A DNA stretch of 64,000 nt, from positions 2,804,501 to 2,868,500 of the forward strand of contig NZ_CP118246.1 of NCBI RefSeq assembly GCF_028816455.1. The letters are read 5' to 3'. The notes below the pieces were generated by a model. The model worked only from the letters and a program-made list of their open reading frames with translations. It was not told the DNA's origin and ran no database searches. The translations under genes were made by a program, and so were the position numbers. Shown here piece after piece: positions 8,643-18,686 of this stretch (its first letter is position 1; each line of letters begins with the position of its first letter). The stretch comes from Devosia algicola. Lineage in GTDB: Bacteria; Pseudomonadota; Alphaproteobacteria; Rhizobiales; Devosiaceae.

Positions 8643-9935
8643 TTAGTTGGTGAGTTCGGCGTCCACACAAGCGGTGATCTTGGCCAAAGTCGGCTCAACC
8701 TCCGCTTGTTGGCGGACAATCAGATCAATGTCAGGTTGGATGCACTTGCTACTCACCTCGGCCCAATTGAGCGTGAATGGCGCAAAGCGAATTGAGGCGA
8801 GCGCCTCCTCGTTGGGCTTCAACGTATCGATGAATTCAATATCCTGTTTGGCATACCAGTCGAAAGAGGGGATATGCGCTGGCGGATAGATGGCGCCCAG
8901 ATTAGCCTCTTTGTAGGCGTTCTCATAGCCGGCCTGACCCAGGAACTGAGTTATGAACTCCCACGCGAGATCTTGGTTGTCGGACGACTTCAGGATCGTG
9001 TATGCAGTGCCCCCTGTGGGATAAACACGATTGGCTGTATCTTTCACTGGCCCCAAAGCGACCTTGATGTCCAATGCCTTGAACTCTTCCGGGCTGCCGA
9101 CCGCAAGCCACATTCCTCCAATCATCATGGCAACTCTGCCATTCAGGAACAGTGTCTTGCAGCCATCGCCAGGATCGCCCATGGCCTCAAGTGACTGCAC
9201 TGTGGGCATAACTTTGTCTTTATACATGAGGTCAAGATAGAAGTTAGTCGCATCAACTGCGGGCTGCTGGTCGATCATTGACATCTTGGGTGCCTTAGAA
9301 TCATCCACCAATGCACCGCCGCCGCCGTACAGGAAATACGTCCAACTGTCTTGAAAGTCTGAAGCCATGCACAATCCGAATTCTGGCTCACTGCCCGAAG
9401 CGTCGGACAACTTCAGAGCAGCGGCGCGCATATCTTCCCAGTCCCATTGGTCTGTCGGTGCGTCAACGCCCGCCGCTTCGAGCATGGCCGGGTTATAGAA
9501 CAGCATTGCACGTGGCTGCGCATCGTAAGGAATGCCGTACACCTTGCCTTCAACCGTGTAGCGGTCGATTAGCGCAGGAAAGAAATCGCTGAGCGAGAAA
9601 TTTGGTGTATTTTCGAGATAGGGCGTTAGATCCTGAAGGATATTTCGGCTAACGAACTGCGGGAACGGCGTGTTTTCGACAGCAGCCACGTCTGGTGAGT
9701 CGCCGCCTGCGATCTGGCTGGTGAGCTTCTGCAGGTATTGATCGAATGGGGTAACCTGCACCTCGATCTCTACATTTGGATGAATGGCCTTGAATGCGTT
9801 CACAAGCCCGTCCCAGCCGGCAACTTTGTCGACCGGGTAGAACGACGCAATCACCAGTTTTTCTTGGGCATGGACTTGGGCCATTCCTGCCACAGTCATG
9901 GCAACCGCCAGCGCTGAAGATACAATAAGTTTCAC
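8643..9935 (-). CDS. Extracellular carbohydrate-binding protein (ABC importer)
   Basis: Family-1 solute-binding protein, 430 aa, intact. Signal peptide residues 1-24, cleaved after AQVHA-Q. The mature protein opens with [20 protein letters not shown]. The class signature [17 protein letters not shown] (about 78-94) and [18 protein letters not shown] (about 265-282) are typical of sugar binders. Fourth gene of the operon, after two permeases and before the ATPase. The ligand cannot be read from sequence. Confidence 0.9.
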   Translation of the reverse strand: MKLIVSSALAVAMTVAGMAQVHAQEKLVIASFYPVDKVAGWDGLVNAFKAIHPNVEIEVQVTPFDQYLQKLTSQIAGGDSPDVAAVENTPFPQFVSRNILQDLTPYLENTPNFSLSDFFPALIDRYTVEGKVYGIPYDAQPRAMLFYNPAMLEAAGVDAPTDQWDWEDMRAAALKLSDASGSEPEFGLCMASDFQDSWTYFLYGGGGALVDDSKAPKMSMIDQQPAVDATNFYLDLMYKDKVMPTVQSLEAMGDPGDGCKTLFLNGRVAMMIGGMWLAVGSPEEFKALDIKVALGPVKDTANRVYPTGGTAYTILKSSDNQDLAWEFITQFLGQAGYENAYKEANLGAIYPPAHIPSFDWYAKQDIEFIDTLKPNEEALASIRFAPFTLNWAEVSSKCIQPDIDLIVRQQAEVEPTLAKITACVDAELTN

Positions 9936-10035
9936 GGTAGTTCTCCCTTTTGGTTTTATTGCAGCACGACTTTACCGGTGTGCACGGCATCTCGATTTTG
10001 TTCGCTCTTCAGCTACAACTCCCGCCAACGAGCGG

Positions 10036-10866
10036 CTATTTTAGGCCTGAAATCGCCACCCCCTCGATCACGTGCCGCTGCAGGGCAAGAAACACCACTA
10101 TCAGGGGCATGACAGTCAATGTTGACCCAGCCATCAGGACACCCCAGTCAGTGCCGTAAGGTCCTGATGCTAAACCCGCGATGCCAACGGTCAGCACCTT
10201 GAGACTTTCAGAATTGATAACGACGAGCGGCCACAAGAAGTCATTCCAGAAGGCGACAAAGGCGAATATTCCCACGACGGCGAGGGCAGGCCTCACAAGA
10301 GGCAGGATGATACGCCAGTAGATAGTGAAGTGGCCTGCGCCATCGATTTTGGCAGCCTCCTCCAGTTCCGCTGGAATGGTCAGCATGAACTGACGCAGGA
10401 GGAATGTGGCGAACGCACTGCCCAAAACCGCTGGCCCGATCAATGCCATGTAGGTGTTAACCCAGCCAAGATTGCGCACGACGATAAAGGCCGGAATCAA
10501 CGTCACGACGTTTGGCACCATCAACGTTGCCAGGAAGACAAGAAAGAGCCCGTCTCGTCCCGGAAAGCGCAACCGCGCGAACGCATAGGCGCCCATCGAA
10601 CTGAACAGCAATTGTCCCAGAACGATGACAATGGTGACGAACAAGGTGTTGATGAACTGACGTAAGAACGGAATGTAGGAAAAGAGCAGTTCGTAGTTGC
10701 GGAATGTAGGCTCACGCGGCAACCACGTAGGCGCCGTTGAGAGGATATCGGACGGAAGTTTGAATGATGTGGCCACCATCCAGATAAAGGGCACCAGCGC
10801 GATAGTTGCGCCTGCAATCAGTGTCGTGTGAAGCAATAGAGCGCCGATGATCTTGCTAATTTTCAC
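10036..10866 (-). CDS. Carbohydrate ABC transporter permease, MalG type
   Basis: Inner-membrane subunit with six predicted helices, about 276 aa. The EAA loop that docks on the ATPase reads EEAAKIDGAGHFTIYWRIIL (about residues 175-194). It ends VIEGVAISGLK, the standard MalG-type C-terminus. The GTG at 10866, 13 bp after the stop of the upstream permease with GGCGGGAATT between, is chosen over an ATG at 10926 inside that gene. Intact. Confidence 0.87.
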   Translation of the reverse strand: MKISKIIGALLLHTTLIAGATIALVPFIWMVATSFKLPSDILSTAPTWLPREPTFRNYELLFSYIPFLRQFINTLFVTIVIVLGQLLFSSMGAYAFARLRFPGRDGLFLVFLATLMVPNVVTLIPAFIVVRNLGWVNTYMALIGPAVLGSAFATFLLRQFMLTIPAELEEAAKIDGAGHFTIYWRIILPLVRPALAVVGIFAFVAFWNDFLWPLVVINSESLKVLTVGIAGLASGPYGTDWGVLMAGSTLTVMPLIVVFLALQRHVIEGVAISGLK

Positions 10867-10879
10867 AGGAATTCCCGCC

Positions 10880-11811
10880 TCAACGAAATTGCGATGATCG
10901 CCTGCCCATAAGTCGGACCTGCGCAATGGTGATGATGAGCATGATTAGGAAAAGGACGTAGGCCATTGCCGATGCGTACCCCATTTTGAAGAACGAAAAC
11001 CCGTTCTCCCAAAGGTACTGCACATAGACGCGGGTGGAATTGCCCGGCCCCCCTTGGTCATGACGAAGACGAGATTGAAAACCTGGAACGAGGCGATCAG
11101 AGATGTTGCCGAAACGAAGAAAATCGTGGGCATCAGCAACGGCAGCGTGATCTTGAAGAAAATTGTGATTGGTCCGGCCCCATCGATGCGGGCCGCTTCA
11201 TAATAATGTTTGGGAATGGCCCTTAGGCCCGCCACAAACAGCACCATGTTGTAGCCAGCGGTCTGCCAGATGCTGACGATAGCGATGGAGACCAAAGCCA
11301 GAGTGGGATCACCCAGCCAATTGGGCGCAGGCAGGCCAACGCCCCTCAGAAAGACGTTGAGGACGCCGTAATCAGGATTATAGATCCACTTCCAGACCAG
11401 CGCGATTGCAACTGTGGAAGAGACATAGGGCAGAAAGAAAATTGCTTGATAAAACCGAATGCCGCGCATCTTGCCGCTCAGCCCAAGAGCCAGCAGCAAC
11501 GACAGAATTAGCCCACCAGGGATCACCAGAACAGTGTAGAATAGCGTGTTTCTAAGGCTTGTCCAAAAGAGTGCGTCGCTCCAGAGTGCAACATAGTTGT
11601 CGATCCCAATCCAAGAGGCCTCCCCAAGAAGGTCCCAATTGGTGAAACTTATTGCCAGGCCTGCGATCACTGGTACGACGACGAAGAGACCGATGCCTAA
11701 GACATTGGGCGCGAGAAACACCGCGGCATACAATGACTCGCGGAGCCGTTCGCGCGAGCGACGTCGTGAGGGCCTCCAAGCTGTTGCGCTGGTTGTATCT
11801 GTGGCTGTCAC
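10880..11811 (-). CDS. Carbohydrate ABC transporter permease, MalF type (one frame break)
   Basis: Inner-membrane partner of the MalG-type permease, about 310 aa when corrected. The EAA loop reads YEAARIDGAGPITIFFKITL. After NLVFVMTKGG the frame is lost at the C6 run 11048-11053. One more base gives the family sequence GGPGNSTRVYVQYLWENGFS and a normal C-terminus ending at 10880. The GTG at 11811 follows GAGGTGG and lies 16 bp after the epimerase gene. Homopolymer under-call is the simplest explanation. Confidence 0.85.
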
Positions 11812-11827
11812 GTTTCGGGTTCCACCT

Positions 11828-12673
11828 CTACCGCGCCAGCCGCGCGCCGATGACCTCACGTAAGAACGGCAAACTCCGTCTCGCCTGATCGATTGTGCCA
11901 CATTCGACCGAGAATATTATCTCACGATCGAGTGGATCAAGAATTTTGAGCACGCGTTCCCAATCTACGACGCCATCACCGCATGCACAACCAACCGGAG
12001 TGCCCGTTACCTTGCCGCGTTCCTTTTCTGATTGATCGAAACTGATGTCCTTGGCGTGAACGTGCAGCACCTTGTCCCGAACGCGCTCTAACCCCTCGTA
12101 TGGGTCCTCGACCCCGGCCAGATACGAATTACCTGTATCCCAATTCACACCGATCCAAGGAGAGGGGCACAGATCGACGATGCGTTGCAGGCCGGCACTT
12201 GTCTTGGTATAGACCCCGTGAGGCTCAATACAGAGATACACCTTGTGGCGCGTCGCCACCTGCTCGGCTCGGCGCAAAGTGTAGCGCATGGCTTGGTGAG
12301 CATCTTCGTCGTTCATCCAGTCCGGCTTGAGCATCTCGTCGGTGTTAACGAACCTCGCACCGACCGCGTCGGCAAGCACAATGGCCCGGGTCAGGCGGTC
12401 GACGGCAGCCTCAGGCTTCATGAGGGGACTATGACCGCTGATGCTCGACACTTTAACGCCTTGAGCGGCACATATCTCAGCCATCAACAGCGGATCTTCT
12501 TCCATCGAGAAGGAGTGGAAGTAGCCTACCTCACTAAGCAGTTCCCATCCGGTGTGCACCATGGGCTCTACATAATCATAGCCTAGCTCGGCCGCGACAG
12601 CCACGCCCTTGCGGAAATCCATGTCGGCACTGCGTACAAATTCCATGTTCGCCGCGATGCGGTAGGTGGCCAT
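11828..12673 (-). CDS. Sugar phosphate isomerase/epimerase family protein
   Basis: Xylose-isomerase-like TIM barrel, 281 aa, first gene of the carbohydrate operon. Metal and substrate residues expected for the family are visible: Glu in LCIEPHG (about 150), Asp and Asn in WIGVNWDTGNSYLAG, His pair in KVLHVHAKD, and Glu in IIFSVECGT. Start ATG at 12673; a second ATG 12 bp upstream is also in frame. It probably isomerises or epimerises the oxidised sugar produced by the Gfo/Idh/MocA enzyme (inference from context). Confidence 0.85.
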   Translation of the reverse strand: MATYRIAANMEFVRSADMDFRKGVAVAAELGYDYVEPMVHTGWELLSEVGYFHSFSMEEDPLLMAEICAAQGVKVSSISGHSPLMKPEAAVDRLTRAIVLADAVGARFVNTDEMLKPDWMNDEDAHQAMRYTLRRAEQVATRHKVYLCIEPHGVYTKTSAGLQRIVDLCPSPWIGVNWDTGNSYLAGVEDPYEGLERVRDKVLHVHAKDISFDQSEKERGKVTGTPVGCACGDGVVDWERVLKILDPLDREIIFSVECGTIDQARRSLPFLREVIGARLAR

Positions 12674-12710
12674 TGCCTTCTCCATTACGATGTGGCCTTA
12701 TTGGCCGCGT

Positions 12711-12726
12711 TGCCTATTCGTAGGCA
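12711..12726. promoter_or_regulatory. Dyad in the divergent operon/araC spacer
   Basis: TGCCTA-TTCG-TAGGCA, a perfect 6-bp inverted repeat in the 117-bp gap between the epimerase and AraC starts. It could be an operator for the AraC-family regulator or a transcribed UUCG hairpin. The spacer must hold promoters in both directions. Confidence 0.35.
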
Positions 12727-12790
12727 TGGCAGGCGAGAGCGTCTTGCAGAATATGCTGCTGGTAAATTTTGCAACTATTGGAACTGAACA

Positions 12791-13856
12791 ATGTCGACGG
12801 TTTTCCGGTACGGAGAAGAGCTTTACGAGGCGGATACCTGCGAGCCGTTGCGGATGGCGGTCGAAAAAGGCGAGTTGGAGCTTACTGCGCTCGCTCGGGG
12901 TGATTACCCGGGTACCACGATGCCCAATTCTTGGCTGCCTGGTGTACGGACCATCGGTTACTGGGACGCGCCGCGGCAACAGTCGTGGGGGCTTGATTGG
13001 CACCGCAACGAAGGCATCGAGTTTACCTATCTTGCAGGCGGCTCGACACCGTTTTCAGCCGACGGGATCGAATATGATCTTGGAAAAAATCACCTAACTA
13101 TCACCCGGCCATGGCAAAGCCACCGTGTTGGCGACCCGAATGTGGCCGCCAGCCGCCTTCACTGGCTCATTCTTGATGTGGGCGTGCGCCGTCCAAACCA
13201 GGTGTGGAGATGGCCAGACTGGTTGGTGCTTTCCTCCGAAGATGTGCGTCGACTGACACAACTTCTGCAATTGAACGAACATCCAGTTTGGTTTGCCAAC
13301 GACTCGGTCGGCGCGACTTTTGAGGCAATAGCCGAGGTGGTTTCCAACCCCACCGCCAGCACGCGTCAGTCGCGACTTCAACTGCTGGTGAATAACCTGC
13401 TCGTGGACATTCTTGAACTTTTAGAAACTCAATGGGTGCCCCTCGACATCGAGCCTGACGTCAACAAAGCGAAACGTGCAGCTGTTTCTCAAAGACTTGC
13501 AAGATAGTGTCGAACAGCCCTGGACGCTTGATCTTATGGCCAATACCTGCGCATTGGGACGCACCCAATTTGCCAAGCACTGCAAAGATCTAACAAATAT
13601 GTCCCCGATCGAGTACCTACTGTCTTGCAGGATTCAGAGGGCCGCAGTGCTGCTTACGCAAGATCTGGATATGAGCATAACTGATGTCTCGGGAGCCTGC
13701 GGCTTCGACTCAAGCCAGTATTTTTCCAACGCATTCAGAAAAAGCATTGGTAATTCCCCTCGCAAATACCGAGAGACTCAACGATGTGCAGTCGGCGCCC
13801 TCGCACCGCATCATCGCATCAGTCAGGCTGCCGACGTTCCCTCAGCGGCAGAGTGA
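12791..13856 (+). CDS. AraC family transcriptional regulator (one frame break)
   Basis: About 354 aa when corrected. The N-terminal cupin-like sensor includes GIEFTYLAGGSTPFSADG. The C-terminal AraC DNA-binding domain has both helix-turn-helix units (TLDLMANTCALGRTQFAKH and ITDVSGACGFDSSQYFSNAF). The halves are in different frames. Shortening GAGCCT at 13451-13456 to GAGCT gives LDIELTSTKRNVQLFLKDL and joins them. Divergent from the carbohydrate operon and therefore its likely activator. Confidence 0.87.
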
Positions 13857-14030
13857 AAAGGGTCTGTCGAAGGACTCGGCTCTCGTCCTCCAAGAAACAA
13901 CGCACATTATCGGCCGAAGCCGACGGCGGGCGCCGTCAGACAAATTCAAACCAGTTGTTGAATGGACCGAGACTTGAACCATGTTTAAACGTTTACGTGC
14001 TGTTGGCTGGGGGACATTGGAGTGATCGAC

Positions 14031-14112
14031 ATGGCGTTATTGAGCGTAATTCGTCGCTGGCGTTTTCGTGAGGGAGTGCCGATCCGGGAGATTGAACGAC
14101 GCACTGCGGTAG
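14031..14112 (+). mobile_element. IS21-family istA 5' fragment
   Basis: The ATG at 14031 reads MALLSVIRRWRFREGVPIRE and then IERRT, the typical start of an IS21-type IstA transposase. The homology stops abruptly at about 14112, where an oppositely oriented IS3 fragment begins. No istB is present, so it is a dead end piece. Confidence 0.6.
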
Positions 14113-14232
14113 CCACCTATTCAGTGTCGACTTGCCGATCCCCAAATCTGATGCAATTCGCTCACGTGACAACCCTCCGGTGAGTGCCATACGCACCGCC
14201 TCCCGTTTGAACTCTTCTGAAAACTTGATCAT
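14113..14232 (-). mobile_element. IS3-family orfA 5' fragment
   Basis: Starts MIKFSEEFKREAVRMALTGG and continues through IASDLGIGKSTLNRW, the helix-turn-helix half of an IS3-type OrfA. It is cut at Trp-40 by the junction with the istA fragment. The expected terminal repeat should lie just beyond 14232 but I cannot define it. Confidence 0.6.
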
Positions 14233-14351
14233 CTTGTCGGTCTACTGTTGCGAACTTTAAACTCTCAAGTGTCCGGCGCAAAACCGTAACAAGTCTAGTC
14301 CGTTCCCTAGACTAGAACTTGAAAGGTAAATGCCATGGACAGATCCGTTCT

Positions 14352-14440
14352 GGCGGGCGAGGCGGTTTGAGGTGTTCACCGGCACCGGCCGGTGGGGTGA
14401 ATGGTTGCCAGATGAAAAGGCACGGATCGCCCTGATTAGG
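14352..14440 (+). mobile_element. IS66-family tnpA fragment
   Basis: Reads RARRFEVFTGTGRWGEWLPD followed by EKARIA, the beginning of an IS66 accessory protein (the family has FEVFTGTGRRR). Truncated at about 14440 where it meets a TetR-like fragment on the other strand. Confidence 0.5.
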
Positions 14441-14505
14441 AGAGATTCGTCAGTTTCGCTGTTTGGGGATGAACCCCGTGGCCGGCCTCTAGGTTTGTTT
14501 GGCAT
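14441..14505 (-). pseudogene. TetR-like regulator, N-terminal stub
   Basis: ATG at 14505 reads MPNKPRGRPRGSSPNSETDE then SLLIRA, the basic arm and first helix of a TetR-type repressor. It is cut after about 26 codons by the IS66 fragment. A perfect dyad lies immediately upstream. Identification rests on a short segment. Confidence 0.4.
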
Positions 14506-14511
14506 TATGTC

Positions 14512-14526
14512 ATTGTCAACGACAAT
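14512..14526. promoter_or_regulatory. Operator-like dyad before the TetR stub
   Basis: ATTGTC-AAC-GACAAT, a perfect 6-bp inverted repeat 6 bp upstream of the TetR-like ATG. This placement fits an autoregulatory TetR operator left behind after the gene was truncated. Confidence 0.45.
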
Positions 14527-14605
14527 AAATAGATCCTTTTCGGACCATCAGGATTTTACCCACCACATCGGTCCAGTCCCCGACATTAGCCGTGGGTTTC
14601 AATCG

Positions 14606-14736
14606 ATTCCCTGCTCCGATGAGTAGGGAATTTGTCTTCTAACGCATTGGAATACCGCTATGTTGTTCGGGCAGAATCGATAAAAATTCTATTTTCACGC
14701 GAAATTCCCTGCAAATTTCCAGTTTGCAGGGAATTT
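14606..14736. repeat. Two related palindromic elements
   Basis: First element 14606-14631: ATTCCCT / AGGGAAT arms with a 12-nt loop. Second element 14702-14736: 14-bp perfect arms AAATTCCCTGCAAA / TTTGCAGGGAATTT with a 7-nt loop. Both contain ATTCCCTGC. They resemble dispersed extragenic palindromes of alphaproteobacterial genomes. No gene is supported between the TetR stub and 14853. Confidence 0.55.
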
Positions 14737-14852
14737 TAGCCTGAGACTGTTTCGCTCGAGACTGCTTCCACCACCATTTCACTCGATAATCCATATACAA
14801 TCGGCGACGATACTTGCCTCGATGCGGGCCGTGGGACATGGCGCCTCGCATT

Positions 14853-15116
14853 TTAGCGATGCGGACAACCGGGCCAGCAGCATGGGCGTCGCTTGCCCTC
14901 TTCAAGGTTTGAACAGCCCCAGTCGATCCGCTTGCTTCTGGTTTCAGATTTTTTGGCGGACTCTATCCAGCATATCCACTCATTGCGCGCCAAAGGGGTG
15001 ATGTCCTCCCATGTTGCCAGGGCCTTTGGGTTGGCTGTCAGCGCACTTTCCAGGTCTGCCGGCAGGTCATGAACAACGCCGCCAGCGATCCTTGTCATGG
15101 TCATTGCTTCATCCAT
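14853..15116 (-). CDS. YdeI/OmpD-associated family protein
   Basis: 87 aa cytosolic protein. The family core is clear: DLPADLESALTANPKALATW, ITPLARNEWICWIESAKK, then a C-terminal EEGKRRPCCWPGCPHR with four Cys/His. The start at 15116 has a second in-frame ATG 12 bp downstream. The last codons meet the end of the palindrome region. The function of the family is not established beyond weak links to bacteriocin protection. Confidence 0.75.
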   Translation of the reverse strand: MDEAMTMTRIAGGVVHDLPADLESALTANPKALATWEDITPLARNEWICWIESAKKSETRSKRIDWGCSNLEEGKRRPCCWPGCPHR

Positions 15117-15214
15117 TTGGCGTTAGTCACACTCCAATGATCATATAATGAGCCAGTTGCGATATGCCAGTTTCGCGCTGGAAATGTCGCCCGGTCTTGG
15201 CGATAGTGGCGCCC

Positions 15215-16369
15215 ATGAGTCGTGGCCCAATCGTTTCCTCCCATCCCGTTTCAGCATCGCAGGCACGCCGCATCTGGTTGCGGGCGCAGCGGCTCGATGT
15301 GTCGGCCCCCTTCGGCGCAGGACCAGACGCGACGCCGCGCGCCATTGCGCATCTGGGCTATGTCCAGATCGACACCATCAATGTGATCGAGCGCTGCCAC
15401 CATCATATCCTTTATTCACGCATTCCCGACTATCGGCGAACCGATCTGGGCACGGCCCAGTCCGATGACAAATCGGTCTTTGAATATTGGACCCATGCGC
15501 TGGCCTATGTGCCGAGGGCCGACTACCGTTATTTCATGGGATCGATGGCGCGCCTTCGGGAAACGCCGAACCGCTGGTTTGGCACTGTGGCGCCGCGTGA
15601 TGTGAAAACGGTGCTCCGGCGCATCCGCGCCGAAGGCCCATTGTCGATGCGTGATTTCGATAGTGACGTACGCGTCGACAAGACCCATCCCTGGGCCAGT
15701 CGAAAACCCTCCAAACGTGTCCTCGAAATGGCTTTTTTCCAGGGCCACCTGACCGTCAGCGCCCGCGAGGGGATGCTCAAGACCTATGATCTGAGCGCGC
15801 GCCACTTTGGCTGGCCACCGCGTCCCCGGCCGGCAAGCGAGCACCAGGTCACCGCCTATGTGCTGGATCGGGCGCTGCGGGCCCAGGGCATGGTTAGCCT
15901 GCAATCCATCTGCCATCTCGACGCCCCGCGCAAAAAAGCCGTCAACGCGCTGATCGCGGCGCGGGTGCGGGCCAAAAAATTGGTGCCGGTCCATCTCGCA
16001 AACGCCCCTGAGGCGCAACATTGGGTCACCCCTGCGGCCTTGGCGGCATCACCGCATCCGGCGCCTGAACTGGTGCATATCCTTTCGCCCTTCGATCCCC
16101 TGATCATCCAGCGCCCGCGCCTCAAGCAGTTCTTTGGCTATGACCATCAGTTCGAGGCCTATCTGCCATCAGAAAAGCGCAAGATAGGCTATTTTGCCCT
16201 GCCGGTGCTGATGGGCGACGAAATCGCGGCGGTGATCGACCTCAAGGCGGATCGGGCAGCCAAATCGCTACTGGTGCAAAACCTGCATTGGCGTTGCTCC
16301 CCAGACGCCACCGCCAAAACAGCGCTTGATGAGGCGCTTGATCGCTTCGCGGCCTTTCAATTCGCCTGA
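15215..16369 (+). CDS. Winged-helix DNA glycosylase-like protein (YcaQ family)
   Basis: About 384 aa, HTH_42 family, whose E. coli member YcaQ unhooks DNA interstrand cross-links. The QxD catalytic motif is visible as [20 protein letters not shown] (about residues 46-65). Other family blocks: [47 protein letters not shown] and [20 protein letters not shown]. Start chosen at 15215 because the 17 preceding codons are not family-like. Transcribed with pncB, 85 bp downstream. Confidence 0.85.
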   Translation: MSRGPIVSSHPVSASQARRIWLRAQRLDVSAPFGAGPDATPRAIAHLGYVQIDTINVIERCHHHILYSRIPDYRRTDLGTAQSDDKSVFEYWTHALAYVPRADYRYFMGSMARLRETPNRWFGTVAPRDVKTVLRRIRAEGPLSMRDFDSDVRVDKTHPWASRKPSKRVLEMAFFQGHLTVSAREGMLKTYDLSARHFGWPPRPRPASEHQVTAYVLDRALRAQGMVSLQSICHLDAPRKKAVNALIAARVRAKKLVPVHLANAPEAQHWVTPAALAASPHPAPELVHILSPFDPLIIQRPRLKQFFGYDHQFEAYLPSEKRKIGYFALPVLMGDEIAAVIDLKADRAAKSLLVQNLHWRCSPDATAKTALDEALDRFAAFQFA

Positions 16370-16454
16370 CGCTGAGGGCCGGGCAACGACTGGCATTCAT
16401 CGTCAGTTCGCGATAAAAGCCCAAGGTGAATTTGCAAGAGCCTGGGCGGGACCA

Positions 16455-17759
16455 ATGCCGAAGACCGATATAGCGCGACGGGTGCACAACCACACCTGGA
16501 AGCTTGATCCGATCATACGAAGCCTGCTCGATACCGATTTCTACAAGATATTGATGCTGCAGATGATCTGGGGACTTTATCCCAAGGTCGAGGCGACATT
16601 TTCCCTGATCAATCGCACCAAAAGGGTGCGTCTTGCAGATGAGATCGATATCGACCAATTGCGTGCCCAACTCGATTATGCACGCGGCCTGCGCTTTTCA
16701 AAAAAGGAAATGATCTGGCTGGCCGGTAACAGTTTTTACGGCTCCAAGCAGATCTTTGAGCCCGGTTTTTTGAACTGGCTGGAAAATTTCCGCCTGCCCG
16801 AATATCGGCTGGAAAAGCGCGATGGCCAGTTTGAACTGGAATTTTACGGGCTGTGGATGGAAACCTCGATGTGGGAAATTCCCGCGCTTGCCATCATCAA
16901 TGAACTGCGCTCACGCGCTGCCATGAAGCGTTATGGGCCGTTTACGCTCGATGTGCTCTATGCCCGCGCCAAGGCCAAGATGTGGGAAAAGGTCGAGCGG
17001 TTACAAAAGCTGCCAGACCTGAAAATTTCCGATTTCGGCACGCGGCGGCGGCATTCGTTCCTGTGGCAGCGCTGGTGCGTGGAGGCCCTCAAGGAAGGGA
17101 TCGGGGAAAATTTCACCGGCACCTCCAACGTAAAGCTGGCCATGGATAATGATCTGGAGGCGTTGGGCACCAACGCCCACGAACTGCCCATGGTTCTGGC
17201 AGCGCTCGCCACCACCGAATCCTCGCTCAAGGCCGCGCCTTATCAGGTGTTGCAGGATTGGGAGAGCTATTATGGCGGCAATCTCAAGATCGTTTTGCCC
17301 GATGCATTCGGCACCGCCGCCTTTTTGCGCGACGCGCCCGACTGGGTGGCCGATTGGACCGGTTTCCGCCCCGACAGCGCCCCCGCCATTGCCGGCGGGG
17401 AGCGGATCATTGAGTGGTGGAGGCAGCACGGCCGCGACCCGCGCGAAAAATTGCTGATCTTTTCAGACGGGCTCGATGTCGACATGATCGAGGCGGCCTA
17501 TTTGCATTTTGATGGCAAGGTACGCATGGCCTTTGGCTGGGGCACCAATCTGACCAATGATTTTGAAGGCTGCGCCCCCGACCACAATCCCGGCCTTGAC
17601 CCGATTTCCATCGTCATCAAGGTGAGCAAGGCCAATGGCCGCCCGGCGGTCAAACTGTCGGACAATCCGGCCAAGGCGACCGGCGATCCGAGCGAAATCG
17701 ATCGCTATATCCGTATTTTCGGCAACCTTGACCGGGCCGAACACCCGGTCAAGGTCTAG
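16455..17759 (+). CDS. pncB: Nicotinate phosphoribosyltransferase
   Basis: Converts nicotinate plus PRPP to nicotinate mononucleotide in NAD salvage. 434 aa, normal length. Family blocks: [19 protein letters not shown] near the N-terminus, [35 protein letters not shown], and the regulatory histidine in [11 protein letters not shown]-terminal [10 protein letters not shown] is typical. ATG at 16455; an in-frame ATG at 16326 overlaps the preceding gene and adds unrelated residues. Intact. Confidence 0.93.
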   Translation: MPKTDIARRVHNHTWKLDPIIRSLLDTDFYKILMLQMIWGLYPKVEATFSLINRTKRVRLADEIDIDQLRAQLDYARGLRFSKKEMIWLAGNSFYGSKQIFEPGFLNWLENFRLPEYRLEKRDGQFELEFYGLWMETSMWEIPALAIINELRSRAAMKRYGPFTLDVLYARAKAKMWEKVERLQKLPDLKISDFGTRRRHSFLWQRWCVEALKEGIGENFTGTSNVKLAMDNDLEALGTNAHELPMVLAALATTESSLKAAPYQVLQDWESYYGGNLKIVLPDAFGTAAFLRDAPDWVADWTGFRPDSAPAIAGGERIIEWWRQHGRDPREKLLIFSDGLDVDMIEAAYLHFDGKVRMAFGWGTNLTNDFEGCAPDHNPGLDPISIVIKVSKANGRPAVKLSDNPAKATGDPSEIDRYIRIFGNLDRAEHPVKV

Positions 17760-17795
17760 AGCGGCAGGTTCTGTTCAAGCGCCCGCCGCAGCGCC

Positions 17796-18686
17796 TTAAT
17801 TGTCGTTGTAGCGGCGACGATATTCGCTGGCCAGATAGATCACCCCAACCGCAAACAGCCATCCGATTCCCATCTGGACCCAGTCAATGCGGGCAATCAG
17901 GTCGCTGGCAAATTCACTCAGGCTGAATGTGCCCTCGGCGTGAAACCAGCTTTCGAGATAGCCATCGGCAAGCTTGAAATCGCTACGGTAGGCCAGATAG
18001 TTCCAGACACGGGTATGAATCGGGCTCAAGCCGCCCAGCGTCACCCACTCGAGCAGCGCCAGAAGGGATGGCAGTAACAGCGACAAGGGTATGGCCCAAC
18101 GTCCAACAACTGTTGCCATTGCCCCGACCAACGCCATGTAGGGGACATACCATAATAGCCCCAGAACCAGCGCCAGAAGGGTCGAGCCGGCGACTTGCAG
18201 ATAGATATCGACAATATTGCCGAACAGCGCCATGCCGTTGCCGGTGCTGATATTGGAGGTGATCACCGCAACCGCCATCAACAGGGCGCTGCTCAACAAT
18301 GATACGACATAGATCGTCGCCGGAAAAATGGTGAGCGTCGCGACCAGTTTGGCAAGAAGGATGCGCAAATCCGACACCGGCATCGATTTCCAGAACAGCA
18401 TGGCATTGTTGCGCCGGTCGGCGGCAAAGCCGTCGGCGCAATAAAAGAACAGCGTCGCGATCAGATAGAGCACCCAGGCAAAGCCGATGCCCAAAAAGCC
18501 CAGCGCAAACACCCGCAATGGTGCCAGCGTCATCATCGCGCCCGAAAAGCGCGCATCGACACGCCCCACGGTAAAGGCCAGAATGGTGGCGCCGAACAGA
18601 ATGGCGACCAAGCCCAGCGGCGCGATCAGAAACGCACCGCGATGCTCGATCTGCTCACGACGAACAAGTGCGATAAAGGCCCTCAT
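17796..18686 (-). CDS. ABC-2 type transporter permease
   Basis: 296 aa membrane protein with about six hydrophobic segments (LIAPLGLVAILFGATILAF, ALGFLGIGFAWVLYLIATLF, GIGWLFAVGVIYLAS near the end). Overlaps the ATPase stop by 4 bp and forms a GntR-ATPase-permease operon. This set matches YtrA-YtrB-YtrC-type exporters of Gram-positive and some proteobacterial genomes. The substrate is unknown. Confidence 0.8.
   Translation of the reverse strand: MRAFIALVRREQIEHRGAFLIAPLGLVAILFGATILAFTVGRVDARFSGAMMTLAPLRVFALGFLGIGFAWVLYLIATLFFYCADGFAADRRNNAMLFWKSMPVSDLRILLAKLVATLTIFPATIYVVSLLSSALLMAVAVITSNISTGNGMALFGNIVDIYLQVAGSTLLALVLGLLWYVPYMALVGAMATVVGRWAIPLSLLLPSLLALLEWVTLGGLSPIHTRVWNYLAYRSDFKLADGYLESWFHAEGTFSLSEFASDLIARIDWVQMGIGWLFAVGVIYLASEYRRRYNDN

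Noticed and set aside
4317..14600. Direct repeat of the tRNA-Ala 3' end (attR) marking the island boundary
   Set aside because: I looked for another copy of the T-arm and acceptor sequence and did not see one within the block, so no attachment site is claimed.
14639..14905. 88-codon minus-strand ORF across the palindromes
   Set aside because: Its sequence is the translation of the inverted repeats and it overlaps the better supported YdeI-like gene.
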